Positions 19,561-26,814 are shown, numbered from the stretch's first letter. The stretch: 37,831 bases of DNA from Solemya elarraichensis gill symbiont (GCF_002021095.1 NZ_MPRK01000004.1:1-37831); one strand, 5' to 3'. Translations and numbers: made by a program. The notes: generated from the letters alone by a model not told the origin.

Positions 19561-20424
19561 ATGAGTAAAGAGAACAGTTGTTGCCAGCCATCCGATACCG
19601 CAGGGGACGAGCGCAAGGCTTTCGATAGTGATGATGCCCACAAGCAGACGGTACGAAGCGTCTATGGATCGGTAGCGCGAGCTGATGATGCCGGTGGATG
19701 TTGCGGCATCGAATCGAGTTGTTGTGGTGTCAGTGATGATATTTCGATTAATACTCTGATTTCCACTCGTCTTGGTTACAGTCAGTCAGAACGCGACCTG
19801 GTTCCAGAGGGAGCTGACATGGGTCTCGGTTGTGGCAACCCTAAAGCGATTGCTGCACTTCAGCCTGGAGAGGTTGTGATTGACCTTGGAGCTGGTGGTG
19901 GCTTTGACTGTTTCCTCGCCGCCAACGAAGTAGGCGAGGAAGGCCGGGTGATTGGTGTCGACATGACGCCTGACATGCTTTCCAAGGCACGAAATAATGC
20001 ACTAAAGGGAAAATACACCAATGTGGAATTCCGTCTCGGTGAAATCGAGTATCTACCGATTGCTGATGCATCTGCCGATGTGATTATTTCCAACTGCGTG
20101 GTTAATCTCTCATCTGACAAGCCACAGGTTTTTCGTGATGCTTTCCGCGTGCTGAAGGCTGGCGGCCGGCTGGCCATCTCCGATGTTGTTGCTACTGTCG
20201 AACTGCCGCCCGAGATGCGTAACGATGCCGGGTTGATTGCCGGTTGCATGGGCAACGCCTCCCTGGTCGCGGACCTGGAAGAGATGATGAACGATGCGGG
20301 TTTCGAACAGGTACGTATTCATCCAAAGGACGAGTCGAAAGAGTTCATCAAGGACTGGGCCCCGGGCCATAATGTGACCGACTACGTTGTCTCTGCAACC
20401 ATAGAGGCGGTTAAACCTGCATAG
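19561..20424 (+). CDS. arsM: Arsenite S-adenosylmethionine methyltransferase ArsM
   Basis: Methylates As(III) with SAM to methylated arsenicals, giving detoxification. The 287 residues contain the Rossmann SAM motif VIDLGAGGGFDCFLA and the three conserved arsenic-binding cysteines at 91 (GLGCGNP), 179 (SNCVVNLS) and 229 (AGCMGNA). The N-terminus is unusually rich in vicinal cysteines (CC at 7-8, 47-48 and 54-55), which could add metalloid-binding sites. DMTPDMLSKAR and NVEFRLGEIEYLPIADASADV are typical of the family. No arsR, arsB or arsC is adjacent. It is convergent with thyA, only 9 bases apart. The ribosome binding site is weak. Confidence 0.93.
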   Translation: MSKENSCCQPSDTAGDERKAFDSDDAHKQTVRSVYGSVARADDAGGCCGIESSCCGVSDDISINTLISTRLGYSQSERDLVPEGADMGLGCGNPKAIAALQPGEVVIDLGAGGGFDCFLAANEVGEEGRVIGVDMTPDMLSKARNNALKGKYTNVEFRLGEIEYLPIADASADVIISNCVVNLSSDKPQVFRDAFRVLKAGGRLAISDVVATVELPPEMRNDAGLIAGCMGNASLVADLEEMMNDAGFEQVRIHPKDESKEFIKDWAPGHNVTDYVVSATIEAVKPA

Positions 20425-20433
20425 CTTTACTGG

Positions 20434-21228
20434 CTAAATGGCTACCGGTGCCTTGATATGCGGGTGGCACTGGTAGTCGACCACTTCGAAGTCATCAAAA
20501 CTGAATTCAAACAGGTCTGTTATATCCGCATTGATGCGCATGCTCGGTAGTGTGTAAGGCGTGCGTGAGAGTTGCTCGTCAGTCTGTTCGAGATGATTCA
20601 GGTAGAGATGCGCATCACCGAATGTGTGAACGAAATCACCAGCCTCCAGCCCGCACACCTGTGCCATCATCATGGTCAGCAACGCATAGGATGCAATGTT
20701 GAAGGGTACTCCCAGGAAGATATCGGCACTGCGCTGGTAGAGCTGGCAGGAGAGTTTGCCGTCAGCAACGTAAAACTGGAAAAAGGCGTGGCAGGGTGCC
20801 AGTGCCATCTTGTCCAGTTCACCGACATTCCATGCTGAAACAATAATGCGGCGAGAATCCGGGTTGGTTTTGATCTGCTCGATGACCTGTGAGATCTGGT
20901 CAATATGCCTGCCGTCAGGCGTCGGCCATGAGCGCCACTGGTAGCCATAGACAGGACCAAGATCGCCTTTTTCATCCGCCCACTCATCCCAGATGGAGAC
21001 GCCATTCTCTTTCAGGTAACGGGTGTTGGTGTCGCCCTGCAGAAACCACAGCAGCTCGTGAATGATAGAGCGCAGGTGCAGTTTCTTGGTGGTGACCATC
21101 GGAAAACCGTCGGCAAGGTTGAAGCGCATCTGGTGTCCAAAACGCGACAGGGTACCAGTACCGGTACGGTCTTCTTTGCGGGTGCCTTCATCGCGCACGA
21201 GGCGCATCAGGTCACGATACTGTTGCAC
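20434..21228 (-). CDS. thyA: Thymidylate synthase
   Basis: Converts dUMP to dTMP using 5,10-methylenetetrahydrofolate. The 264 residues match the E. coli length. The catalytic Cys146 lies in [12 protein letters not shown], preceded by the phosphate-binding [20 protein letters not shown] and [20 protein letters not shown] are family-invariant segments. The start is GTG at 21228, with GGAG 7 bases upstream; the first residues ([11 protein letters not shown]) align with the family. The start overlaps the end of lgt by 17 bases, the common lgt-thyA operon with translational coupling. Confidence 0.98.
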   Translation of the reverse strand: MQQYRDLMRLVRDEGTRKEDRTGTGTLSRFGHQMRFNLADGFPMVTTKKLHLRSIIHELLWFLQGDTNTRYLKENGVSIWDEWADEKGDLGPVYGYQWRSWPTPDGRHIDQISQVIEQIKTNPDSRRIIVSAWNVGELDKMALAPCHAFFQFYVADGKLSCQLYQRSADIFLGVPFNIASYALLTMMMAQVCGLEAGDFVHTFGDAHLYLNHLEQTDEQLSRTPYTLPSMRINADITDLFEFSFDDFEVVDYQCHPHIKAPVAI

Positions 21229-22063
21229 TGGGGGTCTCCATATTTTTATAGGTGATCAGCAGTAACAGGGCGCCGCCAATTATCATCGGTAGAGAGAGTA
21301 GCATACCCATGGTGAACCAGTTACCGAACAGGTAACCGATATGTGCATCCGGCATGCGCACAAACTCGACCGAAAAACGGAACAGGCCATAGAAGATCAG
21401 GAACAGGGCCGAGACAGCCATGACAGCTCTCTGTTTGGCTGAATAGAACCACAGGATCAGGAACAGAACGACGCCCTCGAGTCCTGCCTCGTAAAGTTGA
21501 GAAGCGTGTACCGGCGCAGACATGCCTGCATCCGATACGCCAACGCGTTGGCACAGCTCGTAAGATCTTTCGCAGGGAACTTTCATGCCGACTGCAAGTG
21601 TTGTCGGGCCACCCCATAGTTCGGCATTGATAAAATTGGCAATGCGACCGGTCAGCAGTCCAATGGGCACCAGCGGGGCGATAAAATCAGTCACTGCAAA
21701 AAAGCGCCGCGAGGTTTTTTTCGCATACAGCCACATCGCAAACATGACGCCGAGCAGACCGCCATGAAATGCCATGCCGCCTTCCCAGATGCGCAATACG
21801 CGTAGTGGATCGGCGAGTGTTTCATCAAACGAGTAGAACAGAATATAGCCAAGCCTGCCGCCGAGAATCACGCCGAGCGCAGCGTTGAATATCAGGTCCT
21901 CTATCTCTGCAACTCGCCAGCCGCAAGCAGGCTGAGTGCGGGCGCGATAGCGTGCCAGCCACCAGGCGGCAACGAATCCGACCAGGTACATGATGCCGTA
22001 CCAGTGAATTTTAAGTGATCCGATTGAGAGCAGGACCGGGTCGAGATCTGGGTATGTCAGCAT
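21212..22063 (-). CDS. lgt: Prolipoprotein diacylglyceryl transferase
   Basis: Inner-membrane enzyme that attaches diacylglycerol from phosphatidylglycerol to the lipobox cysteine of prolipoproteins such as BamD. The 283-residue protein has about seven hydrophobic segments. The Lgt signature [13 protein letters not shown] is complete, and [17 protein letters not shown] carries the essential histidine region. The start [15 protein letters not shown] is canonical. It is the first gene of lgt-thyA; upstream lie a degenerate heptamer repeat and the terminator of the gene set beginning at 22266. Confidence 0.97.
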   Translation of the reverse strand: MLTYPDLDPVLLSIGSLKIHWYGIMYLVGFVAAWWLARYRARTQPACGWRVAEIEDLIFNAALGVILGGRLGYILFYSFDETLADPLRVLRIWEGGMAFHGGLLGVMFAMWLYAKKTSRRFFAVTDFIAPLVPIGLLTGRIANFINAELWGGPTTLAVGMKVPCERSYELCQRVGVSDAGMSAPVHASQLYEAGLEGVVLFLILWFYSAKQRAVMAVSALFLIFYGLFRFSVEFVRMPDAHIGYLFGNWFTMGMLLSLPMIIGGALLLLITYKNMETPSATVS

Positions 22064-22093
22064 TGTGGATAGGGGTTATCTGTTTGGCGACAG

Positions 22094-22135
22094 TTTAGCA
22101 TTAGTCGTTGGTCATTAGTCACTAGTCGTTAGCCG
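22094..22135. repeat. Degenerate 7-bp tandem repeat (TTAGTCR), about 5-6 copies
   Basis: From 22101 successive heptamers read TTAGTCG, TTGGTCA, TTAGTCA, CTAGTCG and TTAGCCG; a further diverged unit may precede them. It lies 30 bases upstream of lgt. It has the period of the perfect tracts at 4441 and 10216 but has accumulated substitutions, so it looks like an older copy of the same kind of element. Confidence 0.75.
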
Positions 22136-22215
22136 GGGATCAAGTCAGCACGTTACAAGCAGGCAGAATGAGCGGGCTTACCTCGTCGTTGTTGCGAGGT
22201 GCGATCAGCTTGCAA

Positions 22216-22245
22216 CAAAAAAGGCGACCGAGGCCGCCTTTTTCA
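22216..22245 (-). terminator. Bidirectional-type terminator after rspA
   Basis: AAAAAAGGCG (ending at 22226) pairs with CGCCTTTTT (22235-22243). A-runs and T-runs flank both sides, so it can work in either direction. It ends the minus-strand set that starts at the tauD-like gene. Confidence 0.8.
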
Positions 22246-22265
22246 GATTGCTCTGCCTGGGCAGA

Positions 22266-22589
22266 TCAATAACCACCCTTACGTGCAATGTAAGGCAGAC
22301 CCGCAAGACGGTTGCCCTGCTTGCTGGGTGCGCCCGGGAACAGGACGTAGAGGTCCTTGCTGCCGATTTTCTTACCCCAGACCTTGCTCATGCCCTTGAC
22401 GATCATGCGCTCCATCGGCTGGCTCTGGTTGTTATTGAAGTACTCGTCACGCAGGTTGTTGAGTACATCGATATGTTCCTGGGTCAGCTCGGCCATGGTG
22501 TCATCAGCTGCTGCAAGTTCACGTGCAACGTCTTCGCTCCATGCGTTTGGATCTGTCAGATTTCCGTTAGCGTCTGTATCAAGTGCCAT
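22266..22589 (-). CDS. rspA: DsrC/TusE-family protein lacking both C-terminal cysteines (RspA type)
   Basis: Homologue of DsrC and TusE. The 107 residues keep the DsrC fold signature: DANGNLTDP near the N-terminus, WSEDVARELAAADD, LRDEYFNNNQSQPMERMIVKGMSK, the KKIGSKDLYVLFPGAPSKQG loop and LAGLP. The C-terminal arm differs. Where the DsrC at 29056 has KQACRYAGLP...GCV, this protein has KQGNRLAGLP...GGY, and it contains no cysteine at all. It therefore cannot carry sulfur as DsrC does. Cys-less members of the family have been proposed as regulatory (RspA). AGGAG sits 7 bases before the ATG. It is last in the minus-strand set and probably also has its own promoter (22637-22666). Confidence 0.87.
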   Translation of the reverse strand: MALDTDANGNLTDPNAWSEDVARELAAADDTMAELTQEHIDVLNNLRDEYFNNNQSQPMERMIVKGMSKVWGKKIGSKDLYVLFPGAPSKQGNRLAGLPYIARKGGY

Positions 22590-22636
22590 GCTTCTACTCC
22601 TGTTCTTGTCAAAATAGTCTTGTAAATTGTGTGCTG

Positions 22637-22666
22637 ATTTTACGAAAAGTCCTTATTAGCTGGCAA
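22637..22666 (-). promoter_or_regulatory. Probable rspA promoter
   Basis: On the minus strand, TTGCCA (22661-22666) and TAAAAT (22637-22642) are separated by 18 bases, a good sigma-70 arrangement. It sits in the 109-base gap between the Cas6-like gene and rspA. The DsrC-like gene may thus be expressed above the level of the upstream genes. Confidence 0.5.
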
Positions 22667-22698
22667 CTAGCCTCTTTGGGATAGATGTTGTGCATTTA

Positions 22699-23391
22699 TT
22701 ACTTTTCATCATCCATTTTTGTGACAGCCTCTATTCCCTTGTGCGGAATAAAGATGCCAAATCCCATGTGCCTGCCGGAGCCGAGTCCGACTTCCTGCAG
22801 CTTGAGGGTTTCCTCGGTCAACAGCTCTGCCAGCATCAGGCTGCGGCTCTCGATCGGACCGTCCGGTGTATAGACGCTGACGTTCTTGCCGCACATCGCC
22901 TTCTTGATACGGATATCGTGCTGTTTCAATTCATCGGCGATGCGCTGCAGAAAATCCATTTCACTCTCATCTGCGTGGCTCTGCACGTAGCGTGAGAAGA
23001 TTGTTCCCTGCTTGCTCAGCGGACGTTCTTTTGCCTTGCCGAGTGTGATTTCACAGCCGCCCAGGTTGAGCTGCGCGCCGCTGAGTTTCTCTTCAGTCGC
23101 GCTTGCATGTTCACGCGGTACGCGCAGGGTGAGCCTGGTTCTGCGCGAGATGATGAGGCGGTTCTCAGTGTTGAAGTCGGGTCTCTCCCAGCCGTTTTGC
23201 GAGCCGGCAACATGAATCGTGTGTACCCCGAAGCGTCCATCCTCGAGTATCTCGGGCACAATCGAGGTGATCGCTGTAGAGAGTGCCCAGGCGTGGTCGA
23301 CCGGAATTTCGCGTCCACGAATCTCGAACAGGAGATCGAGGATGCTATCCGGTACCTTCTCGTGAATTTTTTCGTCTTCTTCCCAGAACAT
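22699..23391 (-). CDS. Orphan Cas6/Cmx6-like CRISPR RNA endonuclease family protein
   Basis: A 230-residue protein I assign to the Cas6-related Cmx6 (type I-MYXAN) family of RAMP-fold ribonucleases, which cut hairpins in CRISPR precursor RNA. Visible support: the N-terminal segment FEIRGREIPVDHAWALSTAI with a candidate catalytic His33, the strand LIISRRTRLTLRVP (79-91), and the C-terminal glycine-rich loop GLGSGRHMGFGIFIPHK (202-218), typical of Cas6 proteins. No repeat array or other cas gene is in the window. Its stop lies 109 bases before the Cys-less DsrC homologue, and it follows the 237-aa gene by 9 bases. It is therefore part of a dsr-linked gene set, not a CRISPR locus. The RNA target is unknown. 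Confidence 0.78.
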   Translation of the reverse strand: MFWEEDEKIHEKVPDSILDLLFEIRGREIPVDHAWALSTAITSIVPEILEDGRFGVHTIHVAGSQNGWERPDFNTENRLIISRRTRLTLRVPREHASATEEKLSGAQLNLGGCEITLGKAKERPLSKQGTIFSRYVQSHADESEMDFLQRIADELKQHDIRIKKAMCGKNVSVYTPDGPIESRSLMLAELLTEETLKLQEVGLGSGRHMGFGIFIPHKGIEAVTKMDDEK

Positions 23392-23400
23392 CTCTGTTAC

Positions 23401-24114
23401 CTAGTGTGGCAGTGAGGCCTGGATCGCGTCACGGTCGATCCACCAGTCATCCTGTGCCAGGACATCGATGACATTGCGCAGGCGTACCAGGAATTTGTCA
23501 GGGTCGTTGAGTTCGAGCTTCTCGATCCAGAAGGCAAACTGCTCCTCGTTGCCTACCTGCGAGTGGCGCCGTGCGACCTGCCCCAGCATCTGATTGGAGA
23601 AGAAGGTGAGGCGCTCTTTCTCAGTGCCTTCCTCGGCGCGTACATCGGCAAGGAACAGGGCTGTCGCTGCAGCAACTGCAGCACCGTCGGCATCGTCCGG
23701 TGTGTCGTCAACGATGTGGCTCAGCAGGTGTACGCTGATCTCGGGGTCCATCGGGAATGTCACGCCCAGCCAGGCACCATTGCCGAGTGCAACGAGCGAA
23801 TCGGGCTGGTCACACTGGTAGAGAATGTCGCAAGCATCTGCTGCCTCTTCCCATGCTTGTGCTTCTGCGTAGATATCGAATGCGGTACGTCCCAGCGGCC
23901 AGGCCTCGGCTCCGCGCTCGAGAATCTGGTGTGCACGCGCCATTTCGAGCAAAAGTTTTGCACGCTCGAGCGCATCGGCGCTCTCCGGTAGTTTGGCGAG
24001 TTGCTGTTGGAGTTCGTGCAGTTCGCCTTCCAGTTGGGCATCTTGTCCCAGCGTTTTGCGCAGCGAGTCCGCAGCTGTGTCCTGCAGTTTGTTCGGGTCA
24101 AATATATCCGTCAT
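23401..24114 (-). CDS. Hypothetical helical (TPR-like) protein, 237 aa
   Basis: No family recognised. The 237-residue product is soluble and almost wholly helical, acidic, and alanine/leucine/glutamate-rich. A predicted coiled-coil stretch (residues about 20-45, QLEGELHELQQQLAKL) is followed by TPR-like helices (RAKLLLEMARAHQILERGAEAWPLGRTAF, written here only as a span near 50-80; then WEEAADACDILYQC). The C-terminus contains a conserved-looking DDWWIDRDAI. Such helical repeats usually mediate protein contacts. The gene lies 6 bases after the 63-aa gene and 9 bases before the Cas6-like gene, so all are cotranscribed. It may be a partner of the Cas6-like protein; that is inference from position only. 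Confidence 0.78.
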   Translation of the reverse strand: MTDIFDPNKLQDTAADSLRKTLGQDAQLEGELHELQQQLAKLPESADALERAKLLLEMARAHQILERGAEAWPLGRTAFDIYAEAQAWEEAADACDILYQCDQPDSLVALGNGAWLGVTFPMDPEISVHLLSHIVDDTPDDADGAAVAAATALFLADVRAEEGTEKERLTFFSNQMLGQVARRHSQVGNEEQFAFWIEKLELNDPDKFLVRLRNVIDVLAQDDWWIDRDAIQASLPH

Positions 24115-24120
24115 GTCAAT

Positions 24121-24312
24121 TTACCTGCCAAGTGTGCTGAAAGCAGCTTCGAGACGCTCTTCCCAGTCATTCGGGGTGTCGAAGTACTGGGGTTTGACGT
24201 CGATACGGAAAAAGCGTTCACCACTGTTTGCAATTTCACTCACGGCAGCCTCAAGCTCCTCAAAGGTTTTGAACTGCTGGTTGGCAATCATAATTTCACT
24301 GAGTAGTAGCAT
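24121..24312 (-). CDS. Small hypothetical protein, 63 aa
   Basis: A 63-residue protein with no recognised family. It starts 5 bases after the tauD-like stop and ends 6 bases before the 237-aa gene, so spacing supports a real gene translated by coupling; the ribosome binding site is poor. The sequence has a hydrophobic start (MLLLSEIMIANQQF), a short helix (TFEELEAAVSEIANSG) and a strand-like RFFRIDVKPQYF, then an acidic helix (DWEERLEAAFSTLG). A second in-frame start seven codons in (MIANQQ) is possible. Confidence 0.65.
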   Translation of the reverse strand: MLLLSEIMIANQQFKTFEELEAAVSEIANSGERFFRIDVKPQYFDTPNDWEERLEAAFSTLGR

Positions 24313-24317
24313 AATCT

Positions 24318-25232
24318 TTATCTGTTTTGGTAACCGGTTTCTGCAATACGGTCACTGAATCTTGCGCGGTATAATAGCCGCTGTTGTTCCGGTGCATCGC
24401 CATCCCTGAATGCATCGCGGCGATGCAGAACATTGTTGCAGATCACGCCTTCCCCGGGCTGCATATGGTGATGGATAACCGGGTATTCAGCTCCGTTCAT
24501 CAACTCGACGATACGCGCTGCCGCACGCTGTGTATCCGCATCGTCACGCCAGCTGATATTGCGTGTGCGAGCCGAGTAGCGCATATGCAGGTTGCCATCG
24601 GCACCAATCGAAAAAACAGGCCCGGTGTGGTCAGGGCGAATCTCGACACCATTTTCGATATTTGCCGGTATGGTCATTGCCTGCGGGTGCATGAGGGCAT
24701 CGATCATTGTCGGATCCTCGTCACGCAGCATCATGTAGAGCAGTTCATGATCCATCAGGTCGTTGCTGCCACCCTCGGCCGCCTGCTTCACGCAGTACAG
24801 CAACATGCCGTATATCTGTTCATCACTGTCATTGTAATAGCCGTCTGTATGCCAGCTGATTTGCCTGCTGGTATAGGGAATATATGGGGTGCCTTCCTGC
24901 TTTTTCACACAAATTGCACTGACACCGCTCTGTTCGGACTTGAGATTGGCGTCGAGGCGCTTTAATCCCAACTGTGATGCAAACTGCTTGATTGTGTCTT
25001 GGTCAAGAGTGTCACGCTCTTCAAGGCGAAACAGTACCCAGTTAGTTGCCCTGACGCGTTCGCGTATGGCATCGAGCTCTGACTGCGTCAGCGCTGCAGG
25101 GTCATGCACGACCACTGGCTCGGCAAGAGTTTCTGCTGCCGGCTGTTGTTCGAGCTTCCATTTTTTCCAGCTTTCATAGGCGTCTTGATTGGCCGTCAGA
25201 AAGGGTGAGTTTTGTTGCATTGCCACATTCAT
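24318..25232 (-). CDS. TauD/TfdA-family Fe(II)/2-oxoglutarate dioxygenase
   Basis: Non-haem iron oxygenase of the TauD/gamma-butyrobetaine hydroxylase group. The 304 residues contain the metal triad: His128-x-Asp130 in SWHTDGYYND and the distal His270 in VLHRRDAFRDG. Downstream arginines (RLLYRARF) suit 2-oxoglutarate binding. No signal peptide is seen, so it is cytoplasmic. It is the first gene of the minus-strand set and is divergent from dsrA, with overlapping promoters. Family members include taurine and alkylsulfonate dioxygenases that release sulfite, which would fit a sulfur locus, but the substrate cannot be read from sequence. No strong Shine-Dalgarno precedes the ATG; Met5 is an alternative start. 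Confidence 0.85.
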   Translation of the reverse strand: MNVAMQQNSPFLTANQDAYESWKKWKLEQQPAAETLAEPVVVHDPAALTQSELDAIRERVRATNWVLFRLEERDTLDQDTIKQFASQLGLKRLDANLKSEQSGVSAICVKKQEGTPYIPYTSRQISWHTDGYYNDSDEQIYGMLLYCVKQAAEGGSNDLMDHELLYMMLRDEDPTMIDALMHPQAMTIPANIENGVEIRPDHTGPVFSIGADGNLHMRYSARTRNISWRDDADTQRAAARIVELMNGAEYPVIHHHMQPGEGVICNNVLHRRDAFRDGDAPEQQRLLYRARFSDRIAETGYQNR

Positions 25233-25250
25233 TGGTTTATTACAATTTTA

Positions 25251-25279
25251 TTGACTGCTTATAGAGTAGCCGCTAGGAT
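25251..25279 (+). promoter_or_regulatory. Probable dsrA promoter
   Basis: TTGACT (25251-25256), a 17-base spacer and TAGGAT (25274-25279) make a good sigma-70 promoter. It predicts a leader of about 185 bases before the dsrA ATG. It overlaps the minus-strand promoter at 25259-25288. Confidence 0.6.
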
Positions 25280-25288
25280 ACCTGCCAA
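25259..25288 (-). promoter_or_regulatory. Probable promoter of the tauD-like gene set
   Basis: On the minus strand, TTGGCA (25283-25288) and CTATAA (25259-25264) are separated by 18 bases. The -10 lies inside the spacer of the dsrA promoter, and the dsrA -10 lies inside this spacer. RNA polymerase could not occupy both at once, so mutual exclusion or a shared regulator is likely. Confidence 0.5.
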
Positions 25289-25378
25289 ACACATTCTCTG
25301 TACAGGGTTACTGGACTATATTAGCGTCTGTTAATGGGACGGGAAGGTGATGTACTTTTCTCCCTTCTCGTTAAGAAC

Positions 25379-25427
25379 CAGAATTTTTTGATCCTCTTCA
25401 TCATGAAGTGGGTCGACAGAATTTTTT
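25379..25427 (+). promoter_or_regulatory. Direct repeat in dsrA leader
   Basis: CAGAATTTTTT occurs at 25379-25389 and again at 25417-25427, 38 bases apart, in the leader downstream of the predicted dsrA promoter. It could be a regulator or RNA-binding site; no known motif is recognised. Confidence 0.35.
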
Positions 25428-25470
25428 ATGTATTTAGAACTAAAGCGTCTCAGTCAGGAGAACAAGCGAA

Positions 25471-26721
25471 ATGGCAATTAATAAGCACCATACTCCGATG
25501 CTGGACCAGCTGGAAAGCGGTCCTTGGCCAAGCTTTATTTCCGGTATCAAGCGTCTACGTGACGAGCATCCGGAAGAGCGTATCAACAAGATGACCAATG
25601 ATCTTCTCGGTCAGCTTGAGCACTCTTATGAAACCCGCAAAGGCTACTGGAAGGGCGGAACAGTATCTGTATTCCAGTACGGTGGCGGAATCATCCCACG
25701 TTTCTCAGAAGTTGGTCATGCATTCCCGGAATCGAAAGAATTCCATACCCTGCGTGTTCAGCCACCTGCAGGTAACCATTACAGCACTGCAATGCTCAGG
25801 CAGATGGCAGACAGCTGGGAGAAGTATGGTTCAGGCCTGGTCACTTTCCACGGTCAGACCGGTAACATCATGTTCATCGGTACTGATACTGCACAGACCC
25901 AACACTTCTTTGACGAGATCAACGACTACGGTTGGGATCTTGGCGGCGCCGGTCCTTGTGTCCGTACCGCTATGTCATGTGTTGGCGCGGCGCGTTGCGA
26001 AATGTCCTGCACCAACGAGCAGAAAGCACATCGCCTGCTGGTGAACAACTTCACCGACGATGTTCACCGTCCTGCTCTTCCATACAAGTTCAAGTTCAAG
26101 GTCTCCGGTTGCGGAAACGACTGTCAGAACGCTGTTGAGCGTGCCGACTTCGCAGTTATCGGTACCTGGCGTGATGATATGAACGTCAACCAGGACGAGT
26201 TCAAGGCCTACGTTGGACGTAAGGGACGCCAGCACGTGATCGATAACATCATCACTCGCTGCCCAACCAACGCACTGTCTCTGAATGACGATGACAGCCT
26301 CGAAGTGAACAACAAGGACTGCGTCCGTTGTATGCACTGCCTGAACGTTGTGCCTAAAGCGCTGCACCCCGGCGACGACCGTGGTGTCACCATCCTCATT
26401 GGTGGTAAGCGTACTCTCAAGATCGGTGACCTCATGGGTACCGTTGTTGTTCCTTTCAAGAAGCTCGATACCGAAGAAGATTGGGAAGAGATTGTTGAAC
26501 TGGCTGAAGAGATCATTGATTTCTGGGCTGAGAACGCACTTGAGCACGAGCGTTGCGGTGAGATGATCGAGCGTATCGGCCTGGTGAACTTCCTTGAAGG
26601 CGTCGGCGTTGAAGTTGATCCGAACATGGTGAACAACCCGCGCGAATCTTCCTACATCCGTATGGATGACTGGGATGAGGAAGCCGTCAAGTGGTTTGAC
26701 CGTCAGGCTGAAGCTTCTTAA
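25471..26721 (+). CDS. dsrA: Reverse-type dissimilatory sulfite reductase, alpha subunit
   Basis: Alpha subunit of cytoplasmic DsrAB, here of the oxidative type, forming sulfite from DsrC-bound sulfur. The 416 residues carry the siroheme-[4Fe-4S] cysteine set C170-x5-C176 (SCVGAARCEMSC) and C214-x3-C218 (GCGNDCQNAVERADF). An inserted ferredoxin domain has C264 and CVRCMHC (284-290). AGGAG lies 10 bases before the ATG. Codons are strongly biased to CGT, GGT, AAC and CTG, fitting high expression. It is the first gene of the dsr operon. The oxidative direction is inferred from the whole cluster (dsrEFH, dsrL). Confidence 0.98.
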   Translation: MAINKHHTPMLDQLESGPWPSFISGIKRLRDEHPEERINKMTNDLLGQLEHSYETRKGYWKGGTVSVFQYGGGIIPRFSEVGHAFPESKEFHTLRVQPPAGNHYSTAMLRQMADSWEKYGSGLVTFHGQTGNIMFIGTDTAQTQHFFDEINDYGWDLGGAGPCVRTAMSCVGAARCEMSCTNEQKAHRLLVNNFTDDVHRPALPYKFKFKVSGCGNDCQNAVERADFAVIGTWRDDMNVNQDEFKAYVGRKGRQHVIDNIITRCPTNALSLNDDDSLEVNNKDCVRCMHCLNVVPKALHPGDDRGVTILIGGKRTLKIGDLMGTVVVPFKKLDTEEDWEEIVELAEEIIDFWAENALEHERCGEMIERIGLVNFLEGVGVEVDPNMVNNPRESSYIRMDDWDEEAVKWFDRQAEAS

Positions 26722-26757
26722 TAAAAGAAGATTCGCTCGACATATTGATACTCTGTT

Positions 26758-26777
26758 CCCGGCTGATTGCAGCCGGG
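26758..26777 (+). other. Perfect intercistronic hairpin dsrA-dsrB
   Basis: CCCGGCTG and CAGCCGGG form an 8-bp perfect GC-rich stem with an ATTG tetraloop. No U-tract follows, so it is not a standard terminator. It lies 37 bases before dsrB in a 93-base gap. It may stabilise or be an RNA processing site. Confidence 0.8.
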
Positions 26778-26814
26778 TGCAATACTGAATTTTTCGAAAT
26801 TTCTGGAGGTAGAA

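Noticed and set aside
22180-22200. Small hairpin (ACCTCG...CGAGGT) as a small RNA
   Set aside because: The stem is only 6 bp with a large loop and has no promoter; too weak to call.
25334-25594. 86-codon open frame across the dsrA leader
   Set aside because: It overlaps dsrA out of frame and has no family features; it is part of the leader RNA.
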